The notes beneath the pieces are model-generated. The model worked only from the letters and a program-made list of their open reading frames with translations. It ran no database searches and was not told the DNA's origin. Both the position numbers and the translations under genes were made by a program. This document shows, piece by piece, positions 8,081-17,547 of a stretch of DNA of 44,825 bases; the first letter of the stretch is position 1, and each line of letters begins with the position of its first letter. The stretch is from Oscillospiraceae bacterium (GTDB taxonomy: Bacteria; Bacillota; Clostridia; Oscillospirales; Ruminococcaceae). The stretch lies in the NCBI GenBank assembly GCA_022791315.1, contig JAAVYW010000047.1, forward strand, positions 1 through 44,825, read 5' to 3'.

Positions 8081-9601
8081 ATGTATCTGATTGGTATTGA
8101 CCTTGGTACCTCCGGTACCAAAACCGTGCTCTTTAACTTGGAGGGACAGGCGCTTGCGTCCCATACGGTAGAATATCCCCTGTATCAGCCCCAGAACGGC
8201 TGGGCGGAGCAGGACCCGCAGGACTGGTATGACGCCGCCATCCAGAGCATCAAGGCCGTGCTGGCCAAGAGCGGCGTGAAGGGGGACGAAATCGGCTCGA
8301 TTGGTATTTCCGGCCAGATGCACGGCTTAGTCATGCTGGACAAGGAAGACCAGGTGATTCGCCGCTCCATTATCTGGGCCGACCAGCGCACCGCCAAGGA
8401 GTGCGTGGAGATGACCGAGAAGGTGGGCGCAAAGCGCATGATTGACATCACTGCCAATCCCGCCATGACCGGCTTTACCGCCTCCAAGATTCTCTGGGTG
8501 AAGAACAACGAGCCCGAGAACTACGAGAAGTGCCGCCATATTTTGCTGCCCAAGGACTATCTCCGCTTTAAGCTCACCGGCGAATTGGCCACCGAGGTAT
8601 CTGACGCCTCGGGTATGCAGCTGCTGGACATCCCCGCCCGGAAATGGTCCGACGAGGTGCTGGAGAAGCTGGACATTGACAAGTCCCTGCTGGCGAAGGT
8701 CTATGAGTCCCCGGAGGTCACCGGTTCTATCCTGAAATCCGTGGCAGACATCACCGGGCTCAAAGAGGGCACCCCTGTGGTGGGCGGCGCCGGCGACAAT
8801 GCGGCTGCTGCTGTGGGCACCGGCGTGGTGCGGGACGGCAAGGCCTTTACCACCATCGGCACCTCCGGCGTGGTATTTGCCCACACCTCCCAGATTTCCA
8901 TTGACCCCAAGGGGCGGGTGCACACCTTCTGCTGCGCTGTGCCCGGCTGCTGGCATGTGATGGGCGTGACCCAGAGCGCCGGCCTCTCCTTAAAGTGGTT
9001 TAGAGATAACTTCTGCTGCTCCGAGATGGAGACAGCAAAGGGTATGGGGGTTGACCCCTACTATCTGATGGACCAGCAGGCTGCCAAAATCCAGATTGGC
9101 GCTGACAAGCTGCTGTACCTGCCATACCTGATGGGCGAGCGCACCCCCCATCTGGACGCGGACTGCCGGGGCGTGTTCTTCGGGCTCAACACCATCCACA
9201 CCAAGACCCACATGCTGCGGGCCGTGCTGGAGGGCGTTGCCTACTCCCTGCGCAACTGTGTGGACGTGCTCAAGGAGATGGACGTGAATGTAAACGACAT
9301 GATGGCCTGCGGCGGCGGCGGCACCAGCGCCATTTGGCGGCAGATGCTGGCCGACCTCTACGGCTGCGGCGTGAAGACCCTGGAAAACCGGGAGGGCCCG
9401 GCCCTGGGTGTGGCCCTGCTGGCCGGCGTGGGCGTGGGCGCTTACAAGAGCGTGGAAGAGGCCTGCGATGCCACAGTGAAAATCAAGGGCGTGCAGGAGC
9501 CTATCCCCGAGAACAGCAGGGAATACGAGAAGTTCTATCAGCTCTTCCTCTCCCTGTATCCTGCGCTGCAAAACGAATACAAGAAGCTGGCGGCACTCTA
9601 A
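8081..9601 (+). CDS. xylB: Xylulokinase
   Basis: This 506-residue enzyme of the FGGY family phosphorylates D-xylulose to xylulose-5-phosphate in the cytoplasm, feeding the pentose phosphate pathway. It shows the N-terminal phosphate loop GIDLGTSGTKTVL, the substrate motif SGQMHGLV, catalytic Asp239 in GGAGDNAAAA, and the nucleotide-side TIGTSGVV and ACGGGGTSAIWRQM. Length is normal and GGAGGAG precedes ATG 8081. No xylA or transporter is next to it, but the GH43 beta-xylosidase at 27649-29220 could supply xylose. It is followed by its own terminator. Confidence 0.95.
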   Translation: MYLIGIDLGTSGTKTVLFNLEGQALASHTVEYPLYQPQNGWAEQDPQDWYDAAIQSIKAVLAKSGVKGDEIGSIGISGQMHGLVMLDKEDQVIRRSIIWADQRTAKECVEMTEKVGAKRMIDITANPAMTGFTASKILWVKNNEPENYEKCRHILLPKDYLRFKLTGELATEVSDASGMQLLDIPARKWSDEVLEKLDIDKSLLAKVYESPEVTGSILKSVADITGLKEGTPVVGGAGDNAAAAVGTGVVRDGKAFTTIGTSGVVFAHTSQISIDPKGRVHTFCCAVPGCWHVMGVTQSAGLSLKWFRDNFCCSEMETAKGMGVDPYYLMDQQAAKIQIGADKLLYLPYLMGERTPHLDADCRGVFFGLNTIHTKTHMLRAVLEGVAYSLRNCVDVLKEMDVNVNDMMACGGGGTSAIWRQMLADLYGCGVKTLENREGPALGVALLAGVGVGAYKSVEEACDATVKIKGVQEPIPENSREYEKFYQLFLSLYPALQNEYKKLAAL

Positions 9602-9629
9602 TCAATCGCCTGGGCTTGGAGAAGCGTAT

Positions 9630-9665
9630 CAGATGGGAAGGGCTTTGGCTCTTCCCATCTGTTTT
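9630..9665 (+). terminator. Terminator of xylB
   Basis: The stem CAGATGGGAAG pairs with CTTCCCATCTG around GGCTTTGGCT and is followed by TTTTATC. Confidence 0.85.
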
Positions 9666-9808
9666 ATCATAGGGGATACGGCCCAGGATAGCAGCACGGG
9701 GCTTGGGCAACAGAACCGGGGAGACCTGTGGGTTTCCCAACGGGGACGGGAAAATTGACGGTTGTGCTGCCCTAGCCCATGCGGTAGAATGAAAAAGGAG
9801 GAATTGGG

Positions 9809-10138
9809 ATGCCGAATCTGCACTATGTGTTCTATGCCCTGGCGGCCTGCTATGGGTTGCTCTCCCTGTTTGCGGCCACTTCCCAGCTGAAGGCGCTGCG
9901 GGGGCAGGAGCAGGCGGCCAAGGATGCGCCGGTGCTGATGATTCTGGGGGGCGTGGCGCTGGCCCTCTCGTTCTCAGGATGGTGGGGGGTTGTGACAGCC
10001 CTGGTGGGCTGTGTGCTGGTGAGCACCGCCGCTGTTTTGAACGGGAAGCGGGGCGGGCAGCTCCATCTCAGCCACCACATTGTGCGGGGAATACTGGGGG
10101 CGGCGATTATGTTGGGCCTTGCCCTCTCCCTGCGCTAA
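9809..10138 (+). CDS. Small integral membrane protein of unknown function
   Basis: This 109-residue protein has four hydrophobic stretches at about residues 5-23, 41-56, 57-77 and 88-108. They are joined by short polar loops, including KALRGQEQAAKD and NGKRGGQLHLSHH. No family was recognised. ATG 9809 follows AAAAGGAGG at good spacing, which supports a real gene. It sits between xylB and the GH2 gene on the same strand with 142 bases before GH2. A role in sugar metabolism is not supported. Confidence 0.6.
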   Translation: MPNLHYVFYALAACYGLLSLFAATSQLKALRGQEQAAKDAPVLMILGGVALALSFSGWWGVVTALVGCVLVSTAAVLNGKRGGQLHLSHHIVRGILGAAIMLGLALSLR

Positions 10139-10280
10139 GGGGGATGACCCCGGCCGCTAGGGGAAGGACGCCGGGATTTGGGGCCGCCAAGCCCCAAAAG
10201 ATATTGCCAGCGGCGGGACTCGCCGCGGGCCCCGAAGGGGCGGGAACTCCAAAAAAGAAAGACAGAAGGAATGAAGCAGA

Positions 10281-12698
10281 ATGAAAAAGACGCAGTGGAA
10301 CAGGGGTTGGACAATTGCCCCTATGCAGGGGATGATGGCGGCCATGGGCGGGCAGCAGGCGGAGAAGACGCCGGTGACGCTGCCCCATGACGCCATGATT
10401 GGGCAGAAGCGGGACGCCTCCCAGCCCACGGCAGGGGGCAGCGCCTTCTTTGCGCCGGGGAACTACGACTACGAAAAGGCCTTCACCCTGGAGAAGACGG
10501 GCGGGCCGGTGTGGCTGGAAATCGAGGGGGCCTACCACAACGCCAGCGTGTGGGTCAACGGGGACTTTGCAGGACAGTGGCCCTATGGGTATGGCAATTT
10601 CCAGGTGAAAATCAGCGACTTCCTGCGCGTGGGGAAAAATACGGTGAAAGTGTCGGTGAAAAACACCGACCAGCCCAATGCCCGCTGGTATTCCGGCGCA
10701 GGGCTCTACCGGGATGTGAACTGGATTGAGGCCGGGGAGGTCCATGTGGGGCTGGACGGGGTGCGGGTGACAACCCTTGCGGCCGACGAGGCGCTGGCAG
10801 TGCTCCGGGTGGAGACAGACCTGGAAAACGAGGGGCTTGGCCTGCGCCAGGGCATCCTCTGCACCCTGCTGCGGGACAAAGACGGGAATGAGGCCGCCAA
10901 AGACGCCACCCGCTTTACCCTGCGGCAGGGGGAGAAGCTCACTGTCCGGCAGCGGATGCAGGTGGAGAAGCCCGCCCTCTGGGATTTGGACAGCCCCAAC
11001 CTCTACACCTGCGAGACAAAGGTGTTAGAGGGGGAGACGGTGCTGGACGGGGAGTGCAATTCCTTTGGCATCCGTACCCTGGCGCTGGACAGCGTGCATG
11101 GGCTGCGGCTCAACGGGAAGACGGTGAAGCTGAAAGGCGGCTGCATCCACCACGACAACGGGGTACTGGGGAGCGCCACCTTTTACGATGCGGAGGAGCG
11201 CCGGGCCAGGCTGATGAAGCAGGCGGGGTACAACGCCCTGCGCTCTGCCCACCATCCCATGGGGAAGGCCATGCTCACCGCCTGCGACCGGCTGGGGATT
11301 CTGGTGATGGACGAGTTTACCGACGTGTGGACGGTGAGCAAATGCGACTACGACTACGCCATCCAATTCCCCCAGTGGTGGGAGCGGGATGTGGAGGCCA
11401 TGGTGCGCAAGGACTACAACCACCCCTGCGTGGTGATGTACTCCACCGGCAACGAGATTTTTGAGATGGGCGCCCGCATCGGCAATGCCTGGGGACGGAA
11501 AATCGCGGACAAAATCCGCTCCCTGGACGACACCCGGTACCTGACCAACGGCATCAACGTGATGATGGGGCTCTTGGGCCGCCGGGAGGACGTGCAGGAC
11601 GCTGCCGTGGGCATGGGCGGCGGGGATATCAACGAGATCATGTCCAACCAGCGGGCGCTGATGGACAGAGTGAACAGCACAGACCTGGCGGACCCCTTCT
11701 TGGAAGAAGTCTGCGCCACGCTGGACATTGTGGGCTATAACTACGCGGCGGGGCGCTACGAGCGGGAAATTGCCAAGTACCCCTACCGGGTGATTGTGGG
11801 CTCCGAGACGGCCCCGGCGGCGCTGGACAAAAACTGGGAGCTGGTGGAAAAGCACGGCGCTGTCATCGGCGACTTTACCTGGACAGCCTGGGAATACCTG
11901 GGCGAGGTGGGGATTGGCCGGGTGCGGTATGGGCAGGCAGGCTTTTTCTACGGGGAATACCCCTGGGTGGCCTCCCGCTGTGCCGACTTTGACCTGATTG
12001 GCAGCCGCCGCCCGGTGTCCTACTGGCGGGAGACGGTGTGGGGCGGCAGAGGGCATGAGCCCTATATCGCCGTGCAGCTGCCGGAACACTACGGGGAGGA
12101 GCCCCTCACCGACATGTGGAGCTGGACAGATTCTGTGAGCAGCTGGACATGGCCGGGCTATGAGGGTAAGGGCATTGTAGCGGAGGTGTACTGCGACGCC
12201 GAGGAGGCCGAGCTCTTCTTAGACGGGAAATCCCTGGGGCGCAAGGCAGTGGGCACGGAAGAACACGGGTTTTACTGCAAATGGGAGACGGTGTATGCCC
12301 CTGGTACGCTGGAAGCGGTGAGCTATGTGGGCGGCAAGGAGGCCGGGCGCTTTGCGCTGCGCACGGCGGGAGAACCCCATGTGGCCCTTTACCCGGAGCG
12401 GGAGGGGCTTCAGGCGGGGAGCAATGAGCTCTGCTTTGTGAAAATCCGGCTGGAAGACGGGGAGGGGAACCTGTGCCCCATGGACCGGCAGGTGACCCTC
12501 ACGGTAGAAGGCCCGGGCACCTTGCAGGGCAGCGGTTCCGCTGACCCGAAGACCGAGGAGAACTACCGGGATACCACCCACATGACCTGCGGCGGGGAGA
12601 TGCTGGCAGTGCTCCGGGCCGGGGAAGAGGCCGGGGCAACCCGGCTCACTGTGACGGCCCAGGGGCTGGAGGCTGTGACAGTGGAAATCCAGGGCTAA
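10281..12698 (+). CDS. Glycoside hydrolase family 2 (beta-galactosidase-type)
   Basis: This 805-residue enzyme has no signal peptide and is probably cytoplasmic. It has a jelly-roll sugar-binding domain (~40-170, EGAYHNASVWVNGDF), an Ig-like domain (~175-275) and a TIM barrel (~280-580). The acid/base Glu392 lies in STGNEIFE and the nucleophile Glu509 in GSETAP. Beta-sandwich domains follow, including a DUF4982-like region (~620-690) and a C-terminal Ig-like domain. GH2 enzymes release beta-galactose, mannose or glucuronic acid with retention; the exact sugar cannot be fixed here. AAGGA precedes the start at slightly long spacing. Confidence 0.9.
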   Translation: MKKTQWNRGWTIAPMQGMMAAMGGQQAEKTPVTLPHDAMIGQKRDASQPTAGGSAFFAPGNYDYEKAFTLEKTGGPVWLEIEGAYHNASVWVNGDFAGQWPYGYGNFQVKISDFLRVGKNTVKVSVKNTDQPNARWYSGAGLYRDVNWIEAGEVHVGLDGVRVTTLAADEALAVLRVETDLENEGLGLRQGILCTLLRDKDGNEAAKDATRFTLRQGEKLTVRQRMQVEKPALWDLDSPNLYTCETKVLEGETVLDGECNSFGIRTLALDSVHGLRLNGKTVKLKGGCIHHDNGVLGSATFYDAEERRARLMKQAGYNALRSAHHPMGKAMLTACDRLGILVMDEFTDVWTVSKCDYDYAIQFPQWWERDVEAMVRKDYNHPCVVMYSTGNEIFEMGARIGNAWGRKIADKIRSLDDTRYLTNGINVMMGLLGRREDVQDAAVGMGGGDINEIMSNQRALMDRVNSTDLADPFLEEVCATLDIVGYNYAAGRYEREIAKYPYRVIVGSETAPAALDKNWELVEKHGAVIGDFTWTAWEYLGEVGIGRVRYGQAGFFYGEYPWVASRCADFDLIGSRRPVSYWRETVWGGRGHEPYIAVQLPEHYGEEPLTDMWSWTDSVSSWTWPGYEGKGIVAEVYCDAEEAELFLDGKSLGRKAVGTEEHGFYCKWETVYAPGTLEAVSYVGGKEAGRFALRTAGEPHVALYPEREGLQAGSNELCFVKIRLEDGEGNLCPMDRQVTLTVEGPGTLQGSGSADPKTEENYRDTTHMTCGGEMLAVLRAGEEAGATRLTVTAQGLEAVTVEIQG

Positions 12699-12738
12699 AC
12701 GCCATTGGGCCTTAGAACTTAGCAACTTAGAAACGGCG

Positions 12739-12774
12739 AAATCCCCTCTCCCTGACAGTGGGAGAGGGGATTTT
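12739..12774. terminator. Bidirectional terminator between GH2 and the HAD gene
   Basis: A perfect 14-bp stem (12739-12752 with 12760-12773) has loop TGACAGT. Ts on one side and As on the other serve both convergent genes. Confidence 0.85.
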
Positions 12775-12800
12775 CTATGGGGCAAAAGGAGAGGACGGGG

Positions 12801-13586
12801 TTACAACGGGCGGCGGCGGCCCTGGAGCACGTCGCGGATGACGGGCTCCACATGGGAACAGGTGGAGCCGGCCAGCTTTTTCAGGTCGGGGTGGGCGCTC
12901 TCCATGGCATAGGCCACGCCCACATAGGCCAGCATTTCCCGGTCGTTGAAGTTGTCGCCAAAGGCCATCATCTCGTCGGGGCGGATGTCCAGGATGCCGC
13001 CGATTTTCTTGAGGGACATGCCCTTGTTGGAGAGGGTGAAGTCAATCCAATGGCTGTCGGCGGCGGCAACGGTCATCTGGTCGCCCCAGCGGCCGGTGAA
13101 TTCGGCCAGCAGCTCAGGGGTGATGCCCTTTTGCCGGTACAGGGAGATTTTGATGAAATTCTCCTGCACGCTGGTGAAGTGCTGGACAATGGTGGTCTTG
13201 TTCTTCACATATTCGGTGATGTGGCGGCGGTAGGCCTCATCCCGGGGGGCTATGTAGCACTGGCGCTTGCCAGAGAGGAGCACCTCGCAGTCGTCGTGCG
13301 AGAGGATTTGTTCGATGAGGTCGAGCCCCCATTCCCGGGGAATCTGGTCGGCGGAGAGTTCCTGGCCGCCCTGCATGATGAGCGCCCCGTTCTCGCAGAT
13401 GAAGAGCATATCCTCCCACACAGGGGAGAAGAGGTTTTTCAGGCTGTAGTACTGCCGGCCGCTGGCAACAGCAAAGAGGATGCCGCTGGCCTTCATCTGG
13501 GGAATCAGCTCCAGCATCTCCGGGCTGACTTGGGGGCTGCCTTGGAGCAGTGTGCCGTCTAAGTCGCTGGCAATGAGTTTAATCAT
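12801..13586 (-). CDS. HAD-superfamily Cof-type phosphatase
   Basis: This 261-residue protein has HAD motif I at ASDLDGTLL, motif II at AVASGRQY, a conserved Lys around NKGMSLKKI, and motif IV at MMAFGDNFNDREML. The inserted C2-type cap (about residues 85-190) marks the Cof/YbjI class, which hydrolyses sugar phosphates, PLP or FMN-type substrates. The frame is open further upstream, but MIKLIASDLDG at 13586 is the natural start. Its ribosome site is weak (AGGGTCCCAGAG). Confidence 0.92.
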   Translation of the reverse strand: MIKLIASDLDGTLLQGSPQVSPEMLELIPQMKASGILFAVASGRQYYSLKNLFSPVWEDMLFICENGALIMQGGQELSADQIPREWGLDLIEQILSHDDCEVLLSGKRQCYIAPRDEAYRRHITEYVKNKTTIVQHFTSVQENFIKISLYRQKGITPELLAEFTGRWGDQMTVAAADSHWIDFTLSNKGMSLKKIGGILDIRPDEMMAFGDNFNDREMLAYVGVAYAMESAHPDLKKLAGSTCSHVEPVIRDVLQGRRRPL

Positions 13587-13976
13587 CTCTGGGACCCTAG
13601 CTTTCGTTTGTCCGAAAGCATCCTTTCTTTGTTTTGAACCCTGCGGGCTAGCCCCGCGCCGCAGAAAGTGCAGATAGTGGGGGCGCAGGCGCACTTTTCA
13701 CCGCCTGCGCCATCCGGGCAGGCCCCGCCCGGACATAAAAAAATGACAAAATTGCATTAGAAAAAACCGGCAGGCAGACCTGCCGTACTCCGTAGTGGCA
13801 TTGTTATTCCCATTATATCATATCAAGGGGGGAATATCCTTAGCGGAAAGTGAGAAATGCCATTTTGAAAACAGGTTAAAACGGTGGAAACATGACAAAT
13901 TAACGTGTCTTAGAAGGCGAAAAAGAAGGGGGACTGCAAACTTTGGCAAAGTTGCACAAAGGCGGTGGAAAACCCA
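13587..13976. other. Intergenic region with GC-rich hairpins, no gene
   Basis: The first part holds structured GC-rich DNA, including GGCGCAGGCG (13682-13691) pairing with 13702-13711. The second part (13740-13950) is AT-rich and without a credible gene. A hairpin crosses into the rlmH stop region. Confidence 0.5.
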
Positions 13977-14002
13977 TTATTTGTGGTATTTTCCACCGCT
14001 TT
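13958..14002 (-). terminator. Hairpin overlapping the rlmH stop codon
   Basis: AAAGGCGGTGGAAAA (13958-13972) pairs with TTTTCCACCGCTTT (13989-14002), with one bulged G. It spans the last codons of rlmH and has only a short T tract beyond it, so it may act as a terminator or RNA-stabilising end. Confidence 0.5.
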
Positions 14003-14453
14003 GAATCATAAAGCCGCGGTAGAGCTGTTCTAGGAGCATGACCCTGGCCAGCTGATGGGGGAAGGTCATATCGGACATGGAGAGGCGCAGGCGGGCCCGC
14101 TCTTTTACCTGGGGGGAGAGGCCGTAGGAGCCGCCGATGACAAGGGCAAGGGGGCCTGTCATGGCCTGTTCCTCCAATAAACTGCCCAGCTGGGGGGAGG
14201 TGAGCTTTTTCCCCTCAATGCACAGGGCGGCCACCGTTTCTTTCGGGGAGATGCGGGACAGGATACGCTTGCCCTCCTCTTCCAGCCCCTGCTGGATTTG
14301 GGCGGGGGAGGGCTCGGCGGGAAGGCGGTATTCCTCCAGCTCAACGCAGGAGAAGCGGCAGAAGCGGCCCAGGCGTTTCTCGTATTCCCCGCAGGCCTCC
14401 CGCCAGTATTTCTCCTTGAGGGAACCGATACAGTAGAGCGTGACGGCAATCAC
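13977..14453 (-). CDS. rlmH: 23S rRNA (pseudouridine1915-N3)-methyltransferase
   Basis: This 158-residue SPOUT-class enzyme methylates pseudouridine 1915 in helix 69 of 23S rRNA, using SAM, on assembled 70S ribosomes. It has the knot signature LALVIGGSYGLSPQV, then MSDMTFPHQLARVMLLEQLY, and ends GGKYHK as the family does. Length is normal. It begins with ATG overlapping the walJ-type gene by 4 nt, so it is translationally coupled. The walJ-rlmH order is common in Firmicutes. Confidence 0.97.
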   Translation of the reverse strand: MIAVTLYCIGSLKEKYWREACGEYEKRLGRFCRFSCVELEEYRLPAEPSPAQIQQGLEEEGKRILSRISPKETVAALCIEGKKLTSPQLGSLLEEQAMTGPLALVIGGSYGLSPQVKERARLRLSMSDMTFPHQLARVMLLEQLYRGFMIQSGGKYHK

Positions 14454-15259
14454 AGGGCCCCCTCCTTTACAGGCTCCAGGGGCAGCGGGGAAGAGGGGAT
14501 GTCCCTGGCTGCCACTTGGAGGCGGTAGGAGTCTTCGGGCACGCCGTTCATCAGCAGGGTGGCCTGGGCAAAGCTGCGGGCCAGGTCGGGGAGGTTGTTC
14601 TCCTTGCTGAGATGGGCCAGCACAAATTGCCTGGAACCAGAGGCCGCCAGTTTCACCAGGGTATCGCTGCAGTCCTCGTTGGAGAGGTGGCCGCTTTGGG
14701 ATTTGATGCGGCGCTTGAGGGAATAGGGGTAAGGCCCGGCGTCCAGCATGGCCTCGTCGTAGTTGGATTCCAGTACCACGGTTTCGCAGCCCAGAAGGGA
14801 TTCCAGCACCCGGGGGGGCACGCCGCCCAGGTCGGTGGCATAGCCCAGGGAGGCGCCGGAGGGCAGGGAGATGCGGTAGCCGGAACAGTCCAGGCTGTCA
14901 TGGGAGACGGGGAAGGGGACCACGCCCAGCTCGCCCAGGGAGAAGGGGCCCTCCAGCGGTTTCACCAGCCAGGGGTCATAGACCGCATCGGAGTCGATAA
15001 GGTAGTCTGCCACGGCAGGGGGCGCATAGACCGGCAGGCGAAGCTGCTTGGTGAGGGTGAAAAGGCCCCGGATATGGTCGATGTGCTCATGGGTGATGAG
15101 GATGCCCCGGAGGGTTTCCGGGCGTTCCCCCAAGCTGCGGAGGGCAGAGAGAATTCGGCGGCAACTGATGCCTGCGTCCAGAAGCAGGGCGGTTTCGCCC
15201 ACCCGCAGGTAGGCGCTGTTGCCGCTGCTGCCGGAGCTTAACATGCAGAGGAAATCCAA
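14450..15259 (-). CDS. walJ: MBL-fold metallohydrolase of the WalJ/YycJ type
   Basis: This 269-residue cytoplasmic protein has the metal-binding motif THEHIDH, a later HDSLDCSGY segment and the C-terminal QSGHLSNED and LAHLSKENN motifs typical of YycJ/WalJ. That family is linked to DNA processing and cell-wall regulation in Gram-positives. The best start is TTG 15259 with AAAGGAG 8 bases upstream and the usual LCMLSSGSSGNS opening. The open frame beyond runs into noncoding repeat DNA. It overlaps rlmH by 4 nt. No walRK genes are nearby. Confidence 0.88.
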   Translation of the reverse strand: MDFLCMLSSGSSGNSAYLRVGETALLLDAGISCRRILSALRSLGERPETLRGILITHEHIDHIRGLFTLTKQLRLPVYAPPAVADYLIDSDAVYDPWLVKPLEGPFSLGELGVVPFPVSHDSLDCSGYRISLPSGASLGYATDLGGVPPRVLESLLGCETVVLESNYDEAMLDAGPYPYSLKRRIKSQSGHLSNEDCSDTLVKLAASGSRQFVLAHLSKENNLPDLARSFAQATLLMNGVPEDSYRLQVAARDIPSSPLPLEPVKEGAL

Positions 15260-15504
15260 GGGTGACGCTCCTTTCTTTTTGCTGCCGGGCAAAAGAAAAA
15301 GGCGGTGAAACGCCTTTGCTTTTTGCGTGGCTGGGATATTTGAGATGGGGTGAGAGCCCATCCGCCCCCGCAGAAAGCCAAGGCGACCTAACTGAGGGGC
15401 CCCTGCCGAGCCCGCTTCACCTGGCCTTGTCACTGCTAAAAGTGGGAGAACGCAACATCCGGAGCGTCCGCCGGCACCCGAGTGACCCTACCGACACCGC
15501 CAAA

Positions 15505-15952
15505 TCTGTATAGGAGCTTTGCTCCTATGGGCCTTTCACTTCCTTGCGGCAAGGCAAGGGACCAGGCCAACGAAAGTTGGCCTTTGCCTGCTCGGTGTGG
15601 GAACCGACGGGACTGGGCCGAGATGGAGCCTGAGCCTGTTTGCCGTTGGCAAAGGCGGCGAGGGGTTGGGAGGTGATGGCGACAGGGGGAAGCTGGTGGA
15701 GGGCGGCTTGTTGGCTGGGAGATGGCCTTGGCTTTGATATAAGACGCCACCCCTTAGAAGGGGGATTTCGCTCGCTGCGGTGAACGACCAAAGGCTTTGC
15801 CTTTGGAAAAGTCAAGCCTGCGGCTTGACTTTCAAGAATCGCAAGGCGATTCTTGCCAGACCAACGCAGTTGGTCTTCACCACCCTTTGAAAAGGCGTGG
15901 ACAAGGCCAGCTACGCTGGCCCGGAAATTTTATTTCGCCTACGGCGCTGATA
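15505..15952 (+). repeat. Dispersed noncoding repeat, copy B, with a string of small hairpins
   Basis: It fills most of the 739-base gap between murA and walJ and matches copy A block by block. It also carries eight perfect small hairpins: 15510-15528, 15565-15582, 15639-15653, 15788-15806, 15808-15832, 15833-15855, 15858-15876 and 15905-15921. All have 3-base loops except 15565-15582, which has 4. Copy A keeps some only in decayed form and lacks the extra ones near 15788-15832. No gene is visible. The flanks (15260-15504, 15953-15998) show nothing else. Confidence 0.8.
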
Positions 15953-15998
15953 ACTCGATAAGCCCTAACAGTGGGGCGAGGGGATGGAACCTTAAAAA

Positions 15999-17288
15999 TT
16001 AGAGTGCTTGGGACATTCCAAGCGGGTCAGGGGTATAGATTTTTTTAATATCCGCGCCCAGGCCGCAGAGCTTGGATTCCATATCCTCATAGCCGCGCTC
16101 AATGTGGTAGATGTCCTCAATATAAGTGGTGCCCTGGGCGCAGAGGCCGGCAATAATCAGGGCTGCGCCTGCCCGCAAATCAGTGGCAATAACAGGGGCG
16201 CCTTTGAGAGGATGGCCGCCTTCCACAATGGCAATGTTGCCGTCAACCTGGATATGGGCACCCATGTGGCGCAGATGTTCCACGTACCGGAAGCGGTTGT
16301 CAAAAATGCTCTCGGTGATGATGCTTGTCCCCTGTGCAAGGGCCAAGAGAACTGTGATTTGGGCCTGCATGTCAGTGGGGAAACCGGGGTGGGGCATGGT
16401 TTTGATATTGTCCTTTAACAGGCCGCCGGTGCGGACCACTTTGATACTATCGTCAAATTCCTCTACGACTGCGCCAATTTTCCGCAGCTTGGCAGTGATA
16501 CATTCCAAATGCTTGGGGATGACATTTTTGATGAGTACGTTGCCCCGCGTGGCGGCGGCAGCTACCATGAAAGTGCCGGTTTCGATTTGGTCGGGGATGA
16601 TGGAGTAGGTGGCGCCGCCCAGGTGGGATACGCCCCGGATTTTGATGACGTCAGTGCCTGCACCCCGGATGTCAGCGCCCATGGAGTTGAGGAAGTTGGC
16701 AAGGTCTACGATATGGGGTTCCTTGCCGGCGTTTTCAATGACTGTGAGGCCGTTGGCCTTGACGGCGGCCAGGATGGCGTTGATGGTGGCCCCTACGGAG
16801 TAGCCGTCCATGTAGATGTGGGTGCCGATAAGGTTGTCGGCTTTTACGTCTACCATGCCGCCCTGTTCCAGGGAGACTTTGGCACCCAGGGCCTCAAAGG
16901 CCTTGATGTGCAGGTCGATAGGGCGCACGCCCAAATCGCAGCCGCCGGGCATTGCCACGCTGGCCCGGCCAAAACGGCCCAGCAAGACACCCAGGAAATA
17001 GTAGGACGCGCGGTAGAGGCGGGCCATTTCATAGGGGACCTCGGCTTTTTGGACATGCTTTGTATCAATCATCACAGTGGAGCGGTCAATGGTCTGTACC
17101 ACGGCCCCAATGTCGGTGAGGATTTTCAAAATGATGGAAACATCGCGGATGTTCGGGACATTTTCGATGATACAGGGTTTCTCGGCCAGGACTGTTGCAG
17201 TTAAGATAGCAACAGCCGCGTTTTTTGCGCCGCTGATGGGGACTTCTCCCACCAGCCGGCCACCGCCCTGGATGACAAATCGTTCCAC
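15999..17288 (-). CDS. murA: UDP-N-acetylglucosamine 1-carboxyvinyltransferase
   Basis: This 429-residue enzyme transfers enolpyruvate from PEP to UDP-GlcNAc, the first committed step of peptidoglycan synthesis, and is the target of fosfomycin. It shows ISGAKNAAVAIL near the N terminus, the loop MPGGCDLGVRPIDLH with catalytic Cys117 kept (fosfomycin-sensitive type), and FPTDMQAQ. Start GTG 17288 has AAGGAGAT 7 bases upstream. An in-frame ATG lies at 17351 but has no site and adds residues foreign to the family. It stands alone, flanked by repeat copy B and the M23 gene. Confidence 0.96.
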   Translation of the reverse strand: MERFVIQGGGRLVGEVPISGAKNAAVAILTATVLAEKPCIIENVPNIRDVSIILKILTDIGAVVQTIDRSTVMIDTKHVQKAEVPYEMARLYRASYYFLGVLLGRFGRASVAMPGGCDLGVRPIDLHIKAFEALGAKVSLEQGGMVDVKADNLIGTHIYMDGYSVGATINAILAAVKANGLTVIENAGKEPHIVDLANFLNSMGADIRGAGTDVIKIRGVSHLGGATYSIIPDQIETGTFMVAAAATRGNVLIKNVIPKHLECITAKLRKIGAVVEEFDDSIKVVRTGGLLKDNIKTMPHPGFPTDMQAQITVLLALAQGTSIITESIFDNRFRYVEHLRHMGAHIQVDGNIAIVEGGHPLKGAPVIATDLRAGAALIIAGLCAQGTTYIEDIYHIERGYEDMESKLCGLGADIKKIYTPDPLGMSQAL

Positions 17289-17547
17289 GGTGACATCTCC
17301 TTTTGCTATACTTGGCGAAAAGACCGTTTGCAGGGACATTTTGCCGCGCATTCCCGGAATTTTGAATAGAAGCGCAGAATGGGTTTTCTATGCCTTGCGC
17401 ATAGTATACCACGAATCCGCCGGATTTAAAAGCGTTTTTTCCCGGGAATGCCTTACTTTTTTGCGGAATTTGTCAGAAAATCCTCCAAAATTTTGGAATA
17501 ACCGCAAAATTCCTCATTTTTCCACCCCAGAGGGCGGGGTTCTGCTG

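Noticed and set aside
15788-15921. CRISPR array
   Set aside because: The palindromes differ in sequence and are back to back; there is no constant repeat with variable spacers and no cas gene.
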